DNA from: Clostridia bacterium | GTDB lineage: Bacteria; Bacillota; Clostridia; Oscillospirales; Acutalibacteraceae | Direction: 5' to 3' | Length of the DNA: 64,000 bases | NCBI GenBank assembly: GCA_017399405.1 | Contig: JAFQCT010000012.1 | Span: forward strand, 329,667-393,666 | Shown: piece after piece, positions 46,036 to 54,760 of the stretch | Layout: every line of letters starts with the position of its first letter | Position numbering within the stretch: the stretch's first letter is position 1 | Translations under genes and position numbers: made by a program | Notes under the pieces: model-generated | Told to the model about the DNA's origin: nothing | Database searches by the model: none | What the model saw: only the letters and a program-made list of their open reading frames with translations

Positions 46036-46938
46036 TTATGCGTTTACTGTTTCTTTAACCTGTTTTTTATCAAAAAATGATGTGAAGTTGATTATAAAGA
46101 GAAGTGCATAAGCTACCCACATAGGTAAATTTTCAATAAACGCACTCTTACCAACTGTAACTAAAAGTACAAGCATAATAGCAAGAACAGCAACAAAAAT
46201 AATTGTAGCAATTATGTATTTTTTGTCTTTTTGTCTGCATTTATGGAATAAAAATATAATCACACCAGCCGCACCCAAGAATGCGAATATAAGAGCAGTT
46301 GCCCAGTGACCTAAGCATCTTGCAGTCATAACAAGGTCAAGCCCTGCTGATGGCACATTGACAGTTACATAGATTGCAGCACAGCCAAGTGATGTGACAA
46401 TTACACCCGCTTTGCCCTGATAATTGTTTTTGCGATACATATAAAGTGTGTTTGTAAAGATTGAAAGGGAAGCGAGTACTCCCCATAATTTGAATTGCCA
46501 TGGGTAGCGAAGACCAAGCATACTTGCTGTAACATCAGTTAAAATGTTGCCAAATTGTTCTGGGAATGGTAAAAATCCATACCAAGTAATGAATATAAAT
46601 CCTGCAATAAGATTTGCAATACAGAAAATGGTTGTTGCTTTTGTGAGTTTCTCTGCAAAAAGGATTTTTCTTATAAAGAAAGCATATAAGAAAAGCATAA
46701 CTGTTGAGCCGATTACCCAAAGCCAAAAAACAGTAGCATTTGCATATAAAGGTTCATAAAGCATACCATCAAATTTTGCAATAAATTCTTCAGCGGGTAA
46801 AGCCATATCGGCAGAAGTTGGAATTATGTACGGATATTGGTCCCAACTCATAAAAATTGACATCCAAAGTCCGTAAACTACTGCGATAACGCCCCACATA
46901 ATAGTATAGACTTTCATCATTTTTTTGTTGTTTGTCAT
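46036..46938 (-). CDS. Polytopic membrane protein of unknown function
   Basis: About 300 residues with eight or nine membrane helices and short loops. The Met at 46938 is chosen because GAGGTGATT precedes it by a few bases; a longer frame adds ten residues. I recognise no family. It ends 12 bases before the next small membrane-protein gene, suggesting an operon of two membrane proteins and the AlkD-like protein. Confidence 0.6.
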   Translation of the reverse strand: MTNNKKMMKVYTIMWGVIAVVYGLWMSIFMSWDQYPYIIPTSADMALPAEEFIAKFDGMLYEPLYANATVFWLWVIGSTVMLFLYAFFIRKILFAEKLTKATTIFCIANLIAGFIFITWYGFLPFPEQFGNILTDVTASMLGLRYPWQFKLWGVLASLSIFTNTLYMYRKNNYQGKAGVIVTSLGCAAIYVTVNVPSAGLDLVMTARCLGHWATALIFAFLGAAGVIIFLFHKCRQKDKKYIIATIIFVAVLAIMLVLLVTVGKSAFIENLPMWVAYALLFIINFTSFFDKKQVKETVNA

Positions 46939-46997
46939 AACAATCACCTCATAGGTAAATTGTAACATTTTATGGTGGAGTTTGCAATATGAATGTA

Positions 46998-47105
46998 TAA
47001 ATTGGGGGTTGTCGGGATATTAAAGAATAAATAATAATGAATAAAGAATAAAATCGGAACTGCGTTGCGATTATAGTATGGGCGATTCGTGAATCACCCC
47101 TACAA
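46998..47105. repeat. Dispersed element, half copy R5
   Basis: Starts with the end-like AAATTGGGGGTTGTCGGG, then an AT-rich stretch of ATAAAGAATAAATAATAATG, CGGAACTGCGTTGCGATTATAG, and GGGCGATTCGTGAATCACCCCTAC. This is the inverse of the right half of R4 (18378-18480). The other end is missing. Confidence 0.75.
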
Positions 47106-47106
47106 G

Positions 47107-47145
47107 AAAAAAATAAAGGCTACTTTTAGTAAGTAGCCTTTTTGT
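47107..47145 (-). terminator. Terminator after the CD1247-like gene
   Basis: AAGGCTACTT and its complement enclose a 5-base loop; T-rich tracts follow on both strands. It lies 15-20 bases after the stop of the minus-strand gene. Confidence 0.85.
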
Positions 47146-47161
47146 TATTGAGAATATTAAA

Positions 47162-47590
47162 TTATTCTTCGTCTTCGCAGCAGTCGCAGTCACATTCGCA
47201 ATCGAATTCAAGAACTTCGCCACATGCTGGGCAATCTGCCTTACCGTCAAGAATGATTTCTTCATCGAAGTAAATCAACTCGCCACAGTTAGGACATTCA
47301 ACCTCATACATATCTTCGTCACAATCACAGTCGCAATCATCACAATCGCAATCACAATCGTCATATTCTTCATAGAAGATTTCTTCAAGGTCTGCAAGGT
47401 CTTCGTCAACAGCGTCAAGCTGTTCTGTAACAACTACCATTTCGTCATCAAGGTCGCTTACTGCAAGAGCAAGGTCCTCAAGTACATCAAGAACTGCGTT
47501 GATTACTTTTGTTTCTTTATCGTCTTTATCAAAATCAAGACCTTCAACAAGTCCTTTAAGATATGCTACTTTTTCTGTTACTGTCATCAT
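47162..47590 (-). CDS. Acidic zinc-ribbon protein, CD1247 N-terminal-like
   Basis: A 142-residue, very acidic protein. The N-terminal helical part (MTVTEKVAYLKGLVEGLD to about residue 65) resembles the 'CD1247 N-terminal' domain of Clostridia. It is followed by an alternating Asp-Cys tract (about 77-93), a two-CxxC zinc ribbon (CPNCGE and CPACGE) and a second Cys/Asp tail. AGGAGG precedes the start. It lies downstream of efp. The alternating Cys-Asp tract suggests metal binding; the role is unknown. Confidence 0.65.
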   Translation of the reverse strand: MMTVTEKVAYLKGLVEGLDFDKDDKETKVINAVLDVLEDLALAVSDLDDEMVVVTEQLDAVDEDLADLEEIFYEEYDDCDCDCDDCDCDCDEDMYEVECPNCGELIYFDEEIILDGKADCPACGEVLEFDCECDCDCCEDEE

Positions 47591-47616
47591 TTTTTATTCC
47601 TCCTGATTAGAAAAAA

Positions 47617-48174
47617 TTAAGCACGAGACATATACTCGCCTGTACGAGTATCAACATTTATCATTTCGCCTTCTTCAATGAAGAGAGGAACTTTGATTTC
47701 TGCACCTGTTTCAAGAGTAGCAGGTTTTGTAGCGTTAGTTGCTGTGTTGCCTGCAAAGCCAGGGTCAGTCTGTGTTACCTGAAGCACAACAAAGTTTGGT
47801 GGTTCAACACCGAAAACACTACCCTTATATGAAAGGATTTTACAAATCATATTTTCTTTAACAAACTTAAAGTTGTCGCCAAGGTCTGAAGCATTTACAG
47901 GAACCATATCGTATGTTTCCTGGTCCATAAAGTAGTAAAGACCACCGTCATTGTAAGAATATTCCATATCTTTTCTTTCAATGACTGCTGTTGGGTACTT
48001 TTCAGTTGGGTTGAAAGTTCTTTCAACAACACCGCCTGAAATAACATTTTTAATTTTAGCTCTTACGAAAGCAGCGCCCTTACCAGGTTTAACATGCTGA
48101 AATTCAACGATTTGGTAAACATTACCATCCATTTCAAATGTTACGCCGTTTCTGAAATCACCTGCTGATACCAT
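47617..48174 (-). CDS. efp: Translation elongation factor P
   Basis: EF-P relieves ribosome stalling at polyproline. The 185-residue protein has the three OB-like domains with [17 protein letters not shown] at the start, the loop [12 protein letters not shown] carrying the residue equal to modified Lys34 (Lys after PG), and the C-terminal GEYMSRA. GGAGG precedes the ATG and a consensus promoter lies just upstream. Confidence 0.95.
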   Translation of the reverse strand: MVSAGDFRNGVTFEMDGNVYQIVEFQHVKPGKGAAFVRAKIKNVISGGVVERTFNPTEKYPTAVIERKDMEYSYNDGGLYYFMDQETYDMVPVNASDLGDNFKFVKENMICKILSYKGSVFGVEPPNFVVLQVTQTDPGFAGNTATNATKPATLETGAEIKVPLFIEEGEMINVDTRTGEYMSRA

Positions 48175-48213
48175 AGGTATTATACCTCCGTTTTTTGTTT
48201 TAATACACTATAA

Positions 48214-48242
48214 ATAATACAATAAATTTTATTGTATTTCAA
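48214..48242 (-). promoter_or_regulatory. Sigma-A promoter of efp
   Basis: TTGAAA and TATTAT with a 17-base spacer on the minus strand, in the gap after the DUF4015 gene. Confidence 0.75.
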
Positions 48243-48256
48243 GTCTTTTTGTAAAA

Positions 48257-49384
48257 TCAAGGCAGAATTATATAACTCTCGGCCTTACTTTCTGATATTT
48301 TTTTGTAAAAATCCGCATCTTCGGGCTGATTTTTAACGGTTGGAATGATTTTTATGGTAGAAAAATTGTTTTTTGCTTTATCATTCATAACTATATAATT
48401 GTTCTCAATAAATGAAATATAGTCGCTGTTTTCGGGTGGGGTGAGTAGTGGTGAGCATATAGGAGCAGATGTATCAAAAAGACTTCCTCCCCATTTTTCG
48501 TTGTCACCGTCAGTTGCACAAAGCAGTGGCATACCTAATATAATTGGTCTATCACCTGCTGATTTTACTGCATTTTCAATAAAATTCATAAGCACAAGAT
48601 TGCGGTTAAGAGTTTTATCGTCTGCTGTATATACGGGAGTTGCGTTTTTTCGTGCAGTAGGGAATTCCACAGATTGAAGATAAATGCAATCTGCACCGCA
48701 GTTTGAAACTTCTTTGATTACTGAACAAATATAGTTTGTCGCTCTTGCGTTTGTTGGGTCAAGCCATACTCTACCACCATTGATTGCAGGGTTGTCAAAC
48801 CAGATTTTAGTTTTTTCTGCATTTTCATAAACATAGGCATTAAGTCTTTGTGGGGCAACTGTATCCTCAAAGCAATAGATATTTGCGATAAGTATAAACC
48901 CTTCTGATTTAATTTTATCAATTATAACAGAATCTATAATATTTATGTCAGCAGAATACGAAAGCAAAGAAGAATTATAAGTTAAAACGCCCTCTTGAGT
49001 TTTGAAATCAAGAATAACTGCATTAAATCCGTTGCGTTTTGCCTCATCAAGTGATTTTGAAAGGTCGGTTATTTCACCTAAAACTTGATTTTCAATATAT
49101 GTTGCACGGATTGTACCAAGATTATCGGCAGTAATAGTTGGTGCAGTATTTTCTTCTTGCTGTGGTAAAGGACGGGTTGAAAGATTATAACAAAACTTTG
49201 CAAAAATGAAAGCAAATACAAAAAGACACACCAACAAAACGCCACCTAAAATCTTTTTAGTGCGTTCTCTTTTTTTCGCCTTTGGGGTTTCGTGAATAGG
49301 TCTGTCCCCACGGCGAGAAGGGTATTTTTTTGAAAATCCGTAGTACCCCTTTAGTCTTCTTGGGGCATTTTCATTTCTTGCCAT
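48257..49384 (-). CDS. DUF4015 putative glycoside hydrolase, membrane-anchored
   Basis: A 375-residue protein with a basic cytoplasmic N-terminus (about 1-43), one membrane helix (44-66) and an extracellular TIM-barrel domain of the DUF4015 putative glycoside hydrolase group. Visible family features are 'AVILDFKTQEGVLTY' early in the domain and 'RVWLDPTNARATNYI' later. It starts 9 bases after the rnfA-like gene and is the last gene of that unit. Substrate unknown, perhaps a cell-wall glycan. Confidence 0.75.
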   Translation of the reverse strand: MARNENAPRRLKGYYGFSKKYPSRRGDRPIHETPKAKKRERTKKILGGVLLVCLFVFAFIFAKFCYNLSTRPLPQQEENTAPTITADNLGTIRATYIENQVLGEITDLSKSLDEAKRNGFNAVILDFKTQEGVLTYNSSLLSYSADINIIDSVIIDKIKSEGFILIANIYCFEDTVAPQRLNAYVYENAEKTKIWFDNPAINGGRVWLDPTNARATNYICSVIKEVSNCGADCIYLQSVEFPTARKNATPVYTADDKTLNRNLVLMNFIENAVKSAGDRPIILGMPLLCATDGDNEKWGGSLFDTSAPICSPLLTPPENSDYISFIENNYIVMNDKAKNNFSTIKIIPTVKNQPEDADFYKKISESKAESYIILP

Positions 49385-49393
49385 AGTTAATCC

Positions 49394-49987
49394 TTAAATA
49401 AATATTGATGAGCCTGAAATTCCAATAAATGCAAGGGAAAGAATAGCAGTATAAATAAACATTGCCGGTGTTCCCTTAAAACAAGCAGGAATAGTTTTGT
49501 TCATATCAAGACGCTTAAGTCCGTTGTTTATAAGCAGAACTGCAATAACATAAGCAATACCTGCACCAAGCCCCGCACCAATTGCTTCAACAACAGAAAA
49601 TGCGGAACGATAATTGATGAAAGGAACTGCAAGTACAAGTGTATTGAATGCAGCAATACCGATTCTGCGTACAGTTCTTGGTGAGACTTTACCATAAATC
49701 AGCACAACTGCCATTGTAAGCACATAAACAACAAGTAACACACCCATAAAAAGAATAGCGTGCAACATTTCGTTAAGTCCGTGAATAAAAGCAACTTTGT
49801 CAAGAAGTACGCATACAGTTGAAACAATCGTAGAAAAGTATGTTATAAATATTGCCATCGGTACTAACTGACGGGGTTTTGCACTCATTCGCACTGCTTC
49901 GCTTATACCGTAACCGCCATTGAAAATAAGATTCTGAAAAATCATAACATAAAGGGCGGCTGAAATAAGTTTTAAGAAGATACTCAT
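49394..49987 (-). CDS. RnfA-like membrane protein
   Basis: A 197-residue protein with six membrane helices, related to the RnfA/RsxA and NqrD/E family of ion-translocating electron-transport subunits. Seen: QNLIFNGGYGISEAVR near the start, in place of the usual RnfA loop, and later FKGTPAMFIYTAILSLAFIG, which resembles the conserved end of RnfA. GGAGG is present and the ATG overlaps the preceding stop by 4 bases. In true RnfA a Cys pair coordinates an Fe-S centre; here I see no Cys at the first position, so redox function is uncertain. Confidence 0.65.
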   Translation of the reverse strand: MSIFLKLISAALYVMIFQNLIFNGGYGISEAVRMSAKPRQLVPMAIFITYFSTIVSTVCVLLDKVAFIHGLNEMLHAILFMGVLLVVYVLTMAVVLIYGKVSPRTVRRIGIAAFNTLVLAVPFINYRSAFSVVEAIGAGLGAGIAYVIAVLLINNGLKRLDMNKTIPACFKGTPAMFIYTAILSLAFIGISGSSIFI

Positions 49988-51024
49988 TCCTCATCACCTC
50001 CGTCAGTTTTTTCAGTTTCTGTGTCGGTACGATTCTTGTATTCCTCAAGTTCAGTAAGCATGTCTGAAAAGTCGTCAAGATATGTACGCTCATTTTCATT
50101 TCTTGTGCGTGGTTCACGACGAGGAGTTTCAGTTTGCTTTTTAAGTTTTGAAGTTTTTTCTTTCTTTTTCTTTTCTTTTTTGATTTTTTCTGGTTTTTCA
50201 GTAGTAGTCTGCACAGTTGTTTCAGAAATGTCTGTAACTTCTTTTGTATTGAACTGTGTTTCTTCTGCTTTAAGTTTACGCTCTTTACGAACGCGGATAA
50301 ACGCAGATTCAGTTTCGTTAGCACCCTCGCCATAAGGGTCAAAGTCGTCTTTCATAAGTTCTTTTAATGAACCGCGAAGTGAACGACGGATTTCAGATGT
50401 ATCAAAAGCACGGTCAGGAGATTTATCAGGATATTTTGCCATAACAAACGCTTTAAGTCCTGCTGCTAAAAATCCAATAATGAGAAGACCGCCGAATGGT
50501 GTTGCAAGAGCAGGAAATTTAACAGGCATATTTATACTGATATCAGCAATTGAGCCATTTGCGAACAATTCACGCAAAAAGCCAACAAGAATAGTAACTG
50601 CACCGTAACTTAATGATGCCGAAGCAGCATCAATAAAGCTGTCTTTTACATTATTTTTAACTGCAACTCGTTCACAATGCAAAGCGATAAGAGAGTTGAC
50701 CGCCATAAGTGGCAAATAAATACCAAAGTTAATTGATATATCAGGGAAAAATCTGTTTACCAAAATCATTATTGGGAAAATTACTGCAACACCAAAGATT
50801 GCATATAACATAACTCGCCAATAACGACGGACATTTTTTAGTAAAAGTGATGCTAAAACTTCACATACAATCATTTCGATTGCAGTTACAACTGCAAGGA
50901 AGATTGAAAGTCGCAAAGATGTTGCAATAGCAACAACAGGGCAAAGACCGATTGCCTCAAAAAGTAACGGATTTTTAATAACAGCACTGTTGCGAATGCG
51001 CTTGAAAGTCTGGTTTTTACTCAT
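49984..51024 (-). CDS. RnfE-like membrane protein with long cytoplasmic tail
   Basis: A 346-residue protein. Residues about 1-200 resemble RnfE (NPLLFEAIGLCPVVAIATS) with six membrane helices; after that comes an unusual hydrophilic tail of about 145 residues rich in Lys, Glu, Arg and Thr (EKIKKEKKKKEKTSKLKKQ). I use the Met at 51024, 8 bases after AGGAGG; a GTG three codons upstream overlaps the site. It overlaps the rnfD-like gene by 8 bases and the rnfA-like gene by 4. Confidence 0.7.
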   Translation of the reverse strand: MSKNQTFKRIRNSAVIKNPLLFEAIGLCPVVAIATSLRLSIFLAVVTAIEMIVCEVLASLLLKNVRRYWRVMLYAIFGVAVIFPIMILVNRFFPDISINFGIYLPLMAVNSLIALHCERVAVKNNVKDSFIDAASASLSYGAVTILVGFLRELFANGSIADISINMPVKFPALATPFGGLLIIGFLAAGLKAFVMAKYPDKSPDRAFDTSEIRRSLRGSLKELMKDDFDPYGEGANETESAFIRVRKERKLKAEETQFNTKEVTDISETTVQTTTEKPEKIKKEKKKKEKTSKLKKQTETPRREPRTRNENERTYLDDFSDMLTELEEYKNRTDTETEKTDGGDEE

Positions 51025-52177
51025 CTTCGCCACCTCCTATTGCAAAAGGTGCTTGCTGTTCTGTAACAGTATTTTCTTCAGAAATAACTTCTTCAAGGCT
51101 TTCTGCTTCTTGCACGGGAGTTTCTTCCACGCTATCTTCTATTATTTCTTCTGTTGTTTCTTCTGTGATTTCCTCAGGAATGTCAGGAATTTCTTCAAGT
51201 ACTTCGTCAGGGACTACGGTTATTGGCAATTCAGGTGTGACAATTTCTTCAACAACTATTTGTGATTTTTCTTTCTTTGTAAGCGGAAGTTTGTCGAAGA
51301 AATCAGAAATAGCACAAGTGATAAGAATACCGAAACAAGCACTTTCTTCAACTGCACCTATGTAGCGGATAATCATGCAGATAATACCACCTGTAAAGCC
51401 CCATACTGCACGGGCAAGTGGTCTTTGTGGCATAACAGACGGTGTTGAAATAAAGAAAACTGCACCGAAAAGTAACATACCGCCACAAAGTTCCATAATA
51501 AGTGAAATAAATCTGCCTGTGCCAACTCGTGGGAATAAAACAGACATAACAATTACTGCAAGTAAAAATGTAAAGACGGGAACGCTGTCTTTTGGTCTGC
51601 GTATAGCAATAAAAACAAGAGCACCTAAAAGAATGAGGGAACAACCTGTACCCATAGCAGAGGGCACATTACCAATAAGCACTTCAAAAACTGATGCTAC
51701 ATTGTCGCCCATAGAGATGTTTTGTGAAAGTAATTCTGTAATTGATGCATCTGCACTTTGATAATTGAAAACTTCTTCTTTCCAGCAAAGAATAGCAAAA
51801 CAAATTGCAACAGATGCGGGAACAAAAGGGGATTTTTCAGGTGAGCCGAATGGTAGCACACACACCAAAACTGCAAATGCAGATGTGAATACAAAAATCC
51901 ACCAAGGTGCAGTTGCAGGTAACATTAAAGCAACTGACAAGCCAATCATAATTGGTGTTAAAAATCTTGATGAAAAGTCGATTTTTAAGAGTTTTTCACC
52001 TAATCTTACAAAAACTGTACTTGTGATTATTGAAACAAGAGAAAGTGTAAGTGCTGCAACTCCGTTTTTACTGATTGCAAAGATTAAAAGGGCAGAAAGC
52101 ATTATCACATAGTCAAGGGTGACTTTGCGTGTTTCTGTCAGTTCATATTTTTTTTGAGGTGTTGTAGTGTTTGTCAA
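51017..52177 (-). CDS. RnfD-like membrane protein
   Basis: A 386-residue protein related to RnfD/NqrB, with about ten membrane helices in residues 20-290 and an acidic Glu/Val-rich cytoplasmic tail (about 310-386). The segment ADASITELL (Thr147) stands where RnfD/NqrB carry the SGAT flavin-attachment site, so covalent FMN is possible but the motif is altered. The start codon is TTG with GTGAGGA upstream. It heads the D-E-A-GH gene run, divergent from the MecA-like gene. Confidence 0.7.
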   Translation of the reverse strand: MTNTTTPQKKYELTETRKVTLDYVIMLSALLIFAISKNGVAALTLSLVSIITSTVFVRLGEKLLKIDFSSRFLTPIMIGLSVALMLPATAPWWIFVFTSAFAVLVCVLPFGSPEKSPFVPASVAICFAILCWKEEVFNYQSADASITELLSQNISMGDNVASVFEVLIGNVPSAMGTGCSLILLGALVFIAIRRPKDSVPVFTFLLAVIVMSVLFPRVGTGRFISLIMELCGGMLLFGAVFFISTPSVMPQRPLARAVWGFTGGIICMIIRYIGAVEESACFGILITCAISDFFDKLPLTKKEKSQIVVEEIVTPELPITVVPDEVLEEIPDIPEEITEETTEEIIEDSVEETPVQEAESLEEVISEENTVTEQQAPFAIGGGEDE

Positions 52178-52210
52178 AACGCATTCCTCACTTTTTCCAA
52201 TATTTATTTA

Positions 52211-52239
52211 TTGCACAAAGCCAGTCCCCGTAATATGAT
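52211..52239 (+). promoter_or_regulatory. Sigma-A promoter of the mecA-like gene
   Basis: TTGCAC and TATGAT with a 17-base spacer, about 38 bases before the start codon. Confidence 0.7.
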
Positions 52240-52276
52240 AGAGTAAGAAGTATTTTCGGTATTCGGGGGTAATAAA

Positions 52277-52783
52277 ATGACTTTTGAAGTACTTAATGAA
52301 ACCACGATTCTTATTGAACTCACTTTTGAAGAAATGAAAAAATATCATATTACATACGATACGCTTGATAGCAATAACAATGCAATTAAAAATATTCTCA
52401 ATGTAATAAAAGCAAGTGATAAAATTGATACAAGTGAAAAAATCACTATTGAGGCATTACCTGTAAATGACGGAGGTTGTTTTTTCATTTTAACCTTTAC
52501 ACCAAAGAAAAAGGTGCGGTATAAAATGAGAAAACTCTCAGGAAACTCCGTTTTTAAGACAGATAACATTGACAATCTTCTTGATTTTGTATCTGCACTA
52601 AAAGTGAAACACCAAAAAAATCTGAAATATGAAATATATAAAATGAACGAGTCTTTTTATATGCAATTTCCTGAAAGAAGTCAGAAACTACACGCAGTTA
52701 TGGGGGAATTCGGGCAGATTTCAGACATTGTTCCTGAGAGAATCAATGAACACGGTGTACTTTTAGGCTCGATAATAATTTAG
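52277..52783 (+). CDS. MecA-like adaptor protein
   Basis: MecA adaptors deliver substrates to the ClpCP protease. The 168-residue protein begins with the MecA-type N-terminal pattern (MTFEVLNETTILIELTFEEM, then YHITYDTL) and has a C-terminal domain beginning after about residue 85 with alternating strands. Sequence similarity is distant. Its stop codon abuts the stop of the convergent rpe gene. Confidence 0.65.
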   Translation: MTFEVLNETTILIELTFEEMKKYHITYDTLDSNNNAIKNILNVIKASDKIDTSEKITIEALPVNDGGCFFILTFTPKKKVRYKMRKLSGNSVFKTDNIDNLLDFVSALKVKHQKNLKYEIYKMNESFYMQFPERSQKLHAVMGEFGQISDIVPERINEHGVLLGSIII

Positions 52784-53452
52784 TTATTTGCAGAAATTTT
52801 CTTCAGCGATAGCCTTGAATTTCTGGATTGTACCTTTTCTGTCTGGGCTTGAGAAAATCGCATTACCAGAAACGAATACATCAGCACCGGCTTTTGCGGC
52901 AATTGCGATTGTTTTCTCGTTAATTCCACCGTCAACTTCAATTTCACAGTTAAGGCTACGACGGTTAATTTCTTCACGAAGTGCTGAAACTTTAGCCATC
53001 ATATCTTCCATAAAACTCTGTCCGCCAAAACCCGGCTCAACGGTCATAACAAGCACCATTGAAAGTTTATCAAGATATGGGAAAATATCTTCAACAGGAG
53101 TTTTTGGCTTAACGGTAAGGGAAGCCTTAACTCCGTTTGCAAGAATTTTGTCGATAGTTTCGTCGATAGGTGAGTCACATTCTGTGTGGAATGTAATAAT
53201 ATCTGCACCCGCTTTGCAGAAATCGTCAATATATTTAAGTGGCTCACTAATCATAAGATGCACATCAAAAGGTACGGTTGTTGCCTTTTTTATACACTTA
53301 ACAACAGGTGCACCAAGAGTAATGTTTGGTACAAAATGACCGTCCATAACATCAATGTGCATATAGTCAGCACCGCAAGCTTCCATATCTTTTAATTCTT
53401 CTGCAATTTTACCGTAATCGCAAGAAAGGATTGAAGGTGAAATTTTCATCAT
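52784..53452 (-). CDS. rpe: Ribulose-phosphate 3-epimerase
   Basis: Interconverts ribulose-5-P and xylulose-5-P in the pentose phosphate pathway. The 222-residue TIM barrel has SPSILSCDYGKI, HIDVMDGHFVPNI (metal and catalytic His/Asp), HLMIS, MTVEPGFGGQSF and EVDGGIN with the second catalytic Asp. GGAG lies 8 bases before the first of two adjacent ATG codons. Confidence 0.95.
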   Translation of the reverse strand: MMKISPSILSCDYGKIAEELKDMEACGADYMHIDVMDGHFVPNITLGAPVVKCIKKATTVPFDVHLMISEPLKYIDDFCKAGADIITFHTECDSPIDETIDKILANGVKASLTVKPKTPVEDIFPYLDKLSMVLVMTVEPGFGGQSFMEDMMAKVSALREEINRRSLNCEIEVDGGINEKTIAIAAKAGADVFVSGNAIFSSPDRKGTIQKFKAIAEENFCK

Positions 53453-53552
53453 AACAAAAACTCCAAAAAAATAATTATAGTATCAAATTATTTTACCATA
53501 TTTCTTTATAAATTACAATATTATAATTAGATGTAAGTTTAATAGTCGTATG

Positions 53553-53798
53553 CAAATTGGAATTTGTCGGGGTGTTTAATTATTTCAATTAAACAAACAT
53601 ACCTTGTAGGGGTCATTCACGGTGCGGGTGTCCGGTGGACACCTCTGCGAAGCAGAAGCACCGACCGAGCCGGCAGGCGAGACTATGACCCGTTTCAAAG
53701 GTTACAGCACATTCTCAAACGGGCGATTCGTGAATCGCCCCTACAACGCAGGCGTGGAAGCCTGCCACTACGCGAACATCCCGACAACCTCAAATTTA
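53553..53798. repeat. Dispersed inverted-repeat element, copy R6
   Basis: Ends CAAATTGGAATTTGTCGGGG and CATCCCGACAACCTCAAATTT bracket a core of several hairpin cassettes: GTGTCCGGTGGACAC, TCTGCGAAGCAGA, GGGCGATTCGTGAATCGCCC with CCTAC, and GCAGGCGTGGAAGCCTGCC. It fills most of the rpe-DMT gap; frames running through it are not genes. Confidence 0.8.
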
Positions 53799-53814
53799 TT
53801 GACACAATTATATA

Positions 53815-53843
53815 TTGAAAAACAAAAAACATTGTATTATAAT
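53815..53843 (+). promoter_or_regulatory. Sigma-A promoter of the DMT transporter gene
   Basis: TTGAAA and a perfect TATAAT with a 17-base spacer, beginning 17 bases beyond the right end of R6. Confidence 0.8.
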
Positions 53844-53870
53844 AATCTCATCAAATTTTCGGGGGTTATT

Positions 53871-54758
53871 ATGAACGAGAACACAAAAGCAAAACTTTCA
53901 TTGATTTTATCAATGTTCATATTCGGTACAATCGGTATTTTCAGAAAATATGTGCCACTCTCATCAGGGCTACTTGCCATTTCAAGAGGGTACATAGGTG
54001 CATTGTTTTTGATTTTACTTATTTTTATCAAGAAAGATAAAATCTCATTCAAAGCGATTAAAAGCAATCTGTTTTTGCTGTGCCTTTCAGGTATATTTAT
54101 TGGTATCAACTGGATTTTGCTTTTTGAGTCATATCAATATACATCAGTTGCAACTGCAACGCTTTGTTACTATATGGCACCTGTGTTTGTAATTATTGCA
54201 TCACCAATTTTATTCAAAGAAAAAATCACCTTAAAAAAGGCGATTTGCGTTATAGTGGCACTTGTAGGTATGGTGCTTGTATCAGGCATTATTGAAACAG
54301 GTTTTACAGGAATAGGCGAGTTAAAGGGTATTCTTTTAGGACTTGGTGCGGCAGCGTTTTATGCATCAGTTATTGTGCTTAACAAGAAAATCAAGAATGT
54401 ACCAATTTATGATAAAACCATAGTTCAGCTTGTAAGTGCGGCAACAATTTTAGTGCCTTATTCAATACTTGTTGAAGATAACTCAAGCGTTGAAATTACC
54501 CCACTTGTGATTATTATGCTTTTGATTGTTGGTGTTGTGCATACGGGATTTGCATACGCACTTTATTTTGGAACAATCGAGAAGTTACATACACAGACAG
54601 TAGCTCTTTTCAGTTACATTGACCCAATTGTTGCAATCATACTTTCAGCAGTTATTTTAAGTGAGAAAATGAGCGTTTTCGGTGCAGTTGGTGCAGTTCT
54701 CATATTAGGCTCTACTATGGTAAGTGAACTGACTTTTAAGAAAAAGTTAGGGAGGTAA
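53871..54758 (+). CDS. EamA/DMT-family transporter
   Basis: A 295-residue inner-membrane protein with ten helices in two EamA repeats (FGTIGIFRKYVPLSSGLLAI in the first, PIVAIILSAVILSEKM in the second), a drug/metabolite exporter-type permease. The chosen ATG follows GGGGG and lies outside element R6; the frame upstream runs through the repeat. The substrate is unknown. The GH43 gene starts 2 bases after its stop. Confidence 0.88.
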   Translation: MNENTKAKLSLILSMFIFGTIGIFRKYVPLSSGLLAISRGYIGALFLILLIFIKKDKISFKAIKSNLFLLCLSGIFIGINWILLFESYQYTSVATATLCYYMAPVFVIIASPILFKEKITLKKAICVIVALVGMVLVSGIIETGFTGIGELKGILLGLGAAAFYASVIVLNKKIKNVPIYDKTIVQLVSAATILVPYSILVEDNSSVEITPLVIIMLLIVGVVHTGFAYALYFGTIEKLHTQTVALFSYIDPIVAIILSAVILSEKMSVFGAVGAVLILGSTMVSELTFKKKLGR

Positions 54759-54760
54759 TT

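Noticed and set aside
51375-51761. 128-codon plus-strand frame opposite the RnfD-like gene
   Set aside because: Antisense shadow of a membrane protein gene whose own frame is strongly supported.
53564-53818. Plus-strand frame and N-terminal extension of the DMT gene across R6
   Set aside because: The sequence is repeat cassettes; the promoter and the GGGGG site lie downstream, so the ATG at 53871 is the start.
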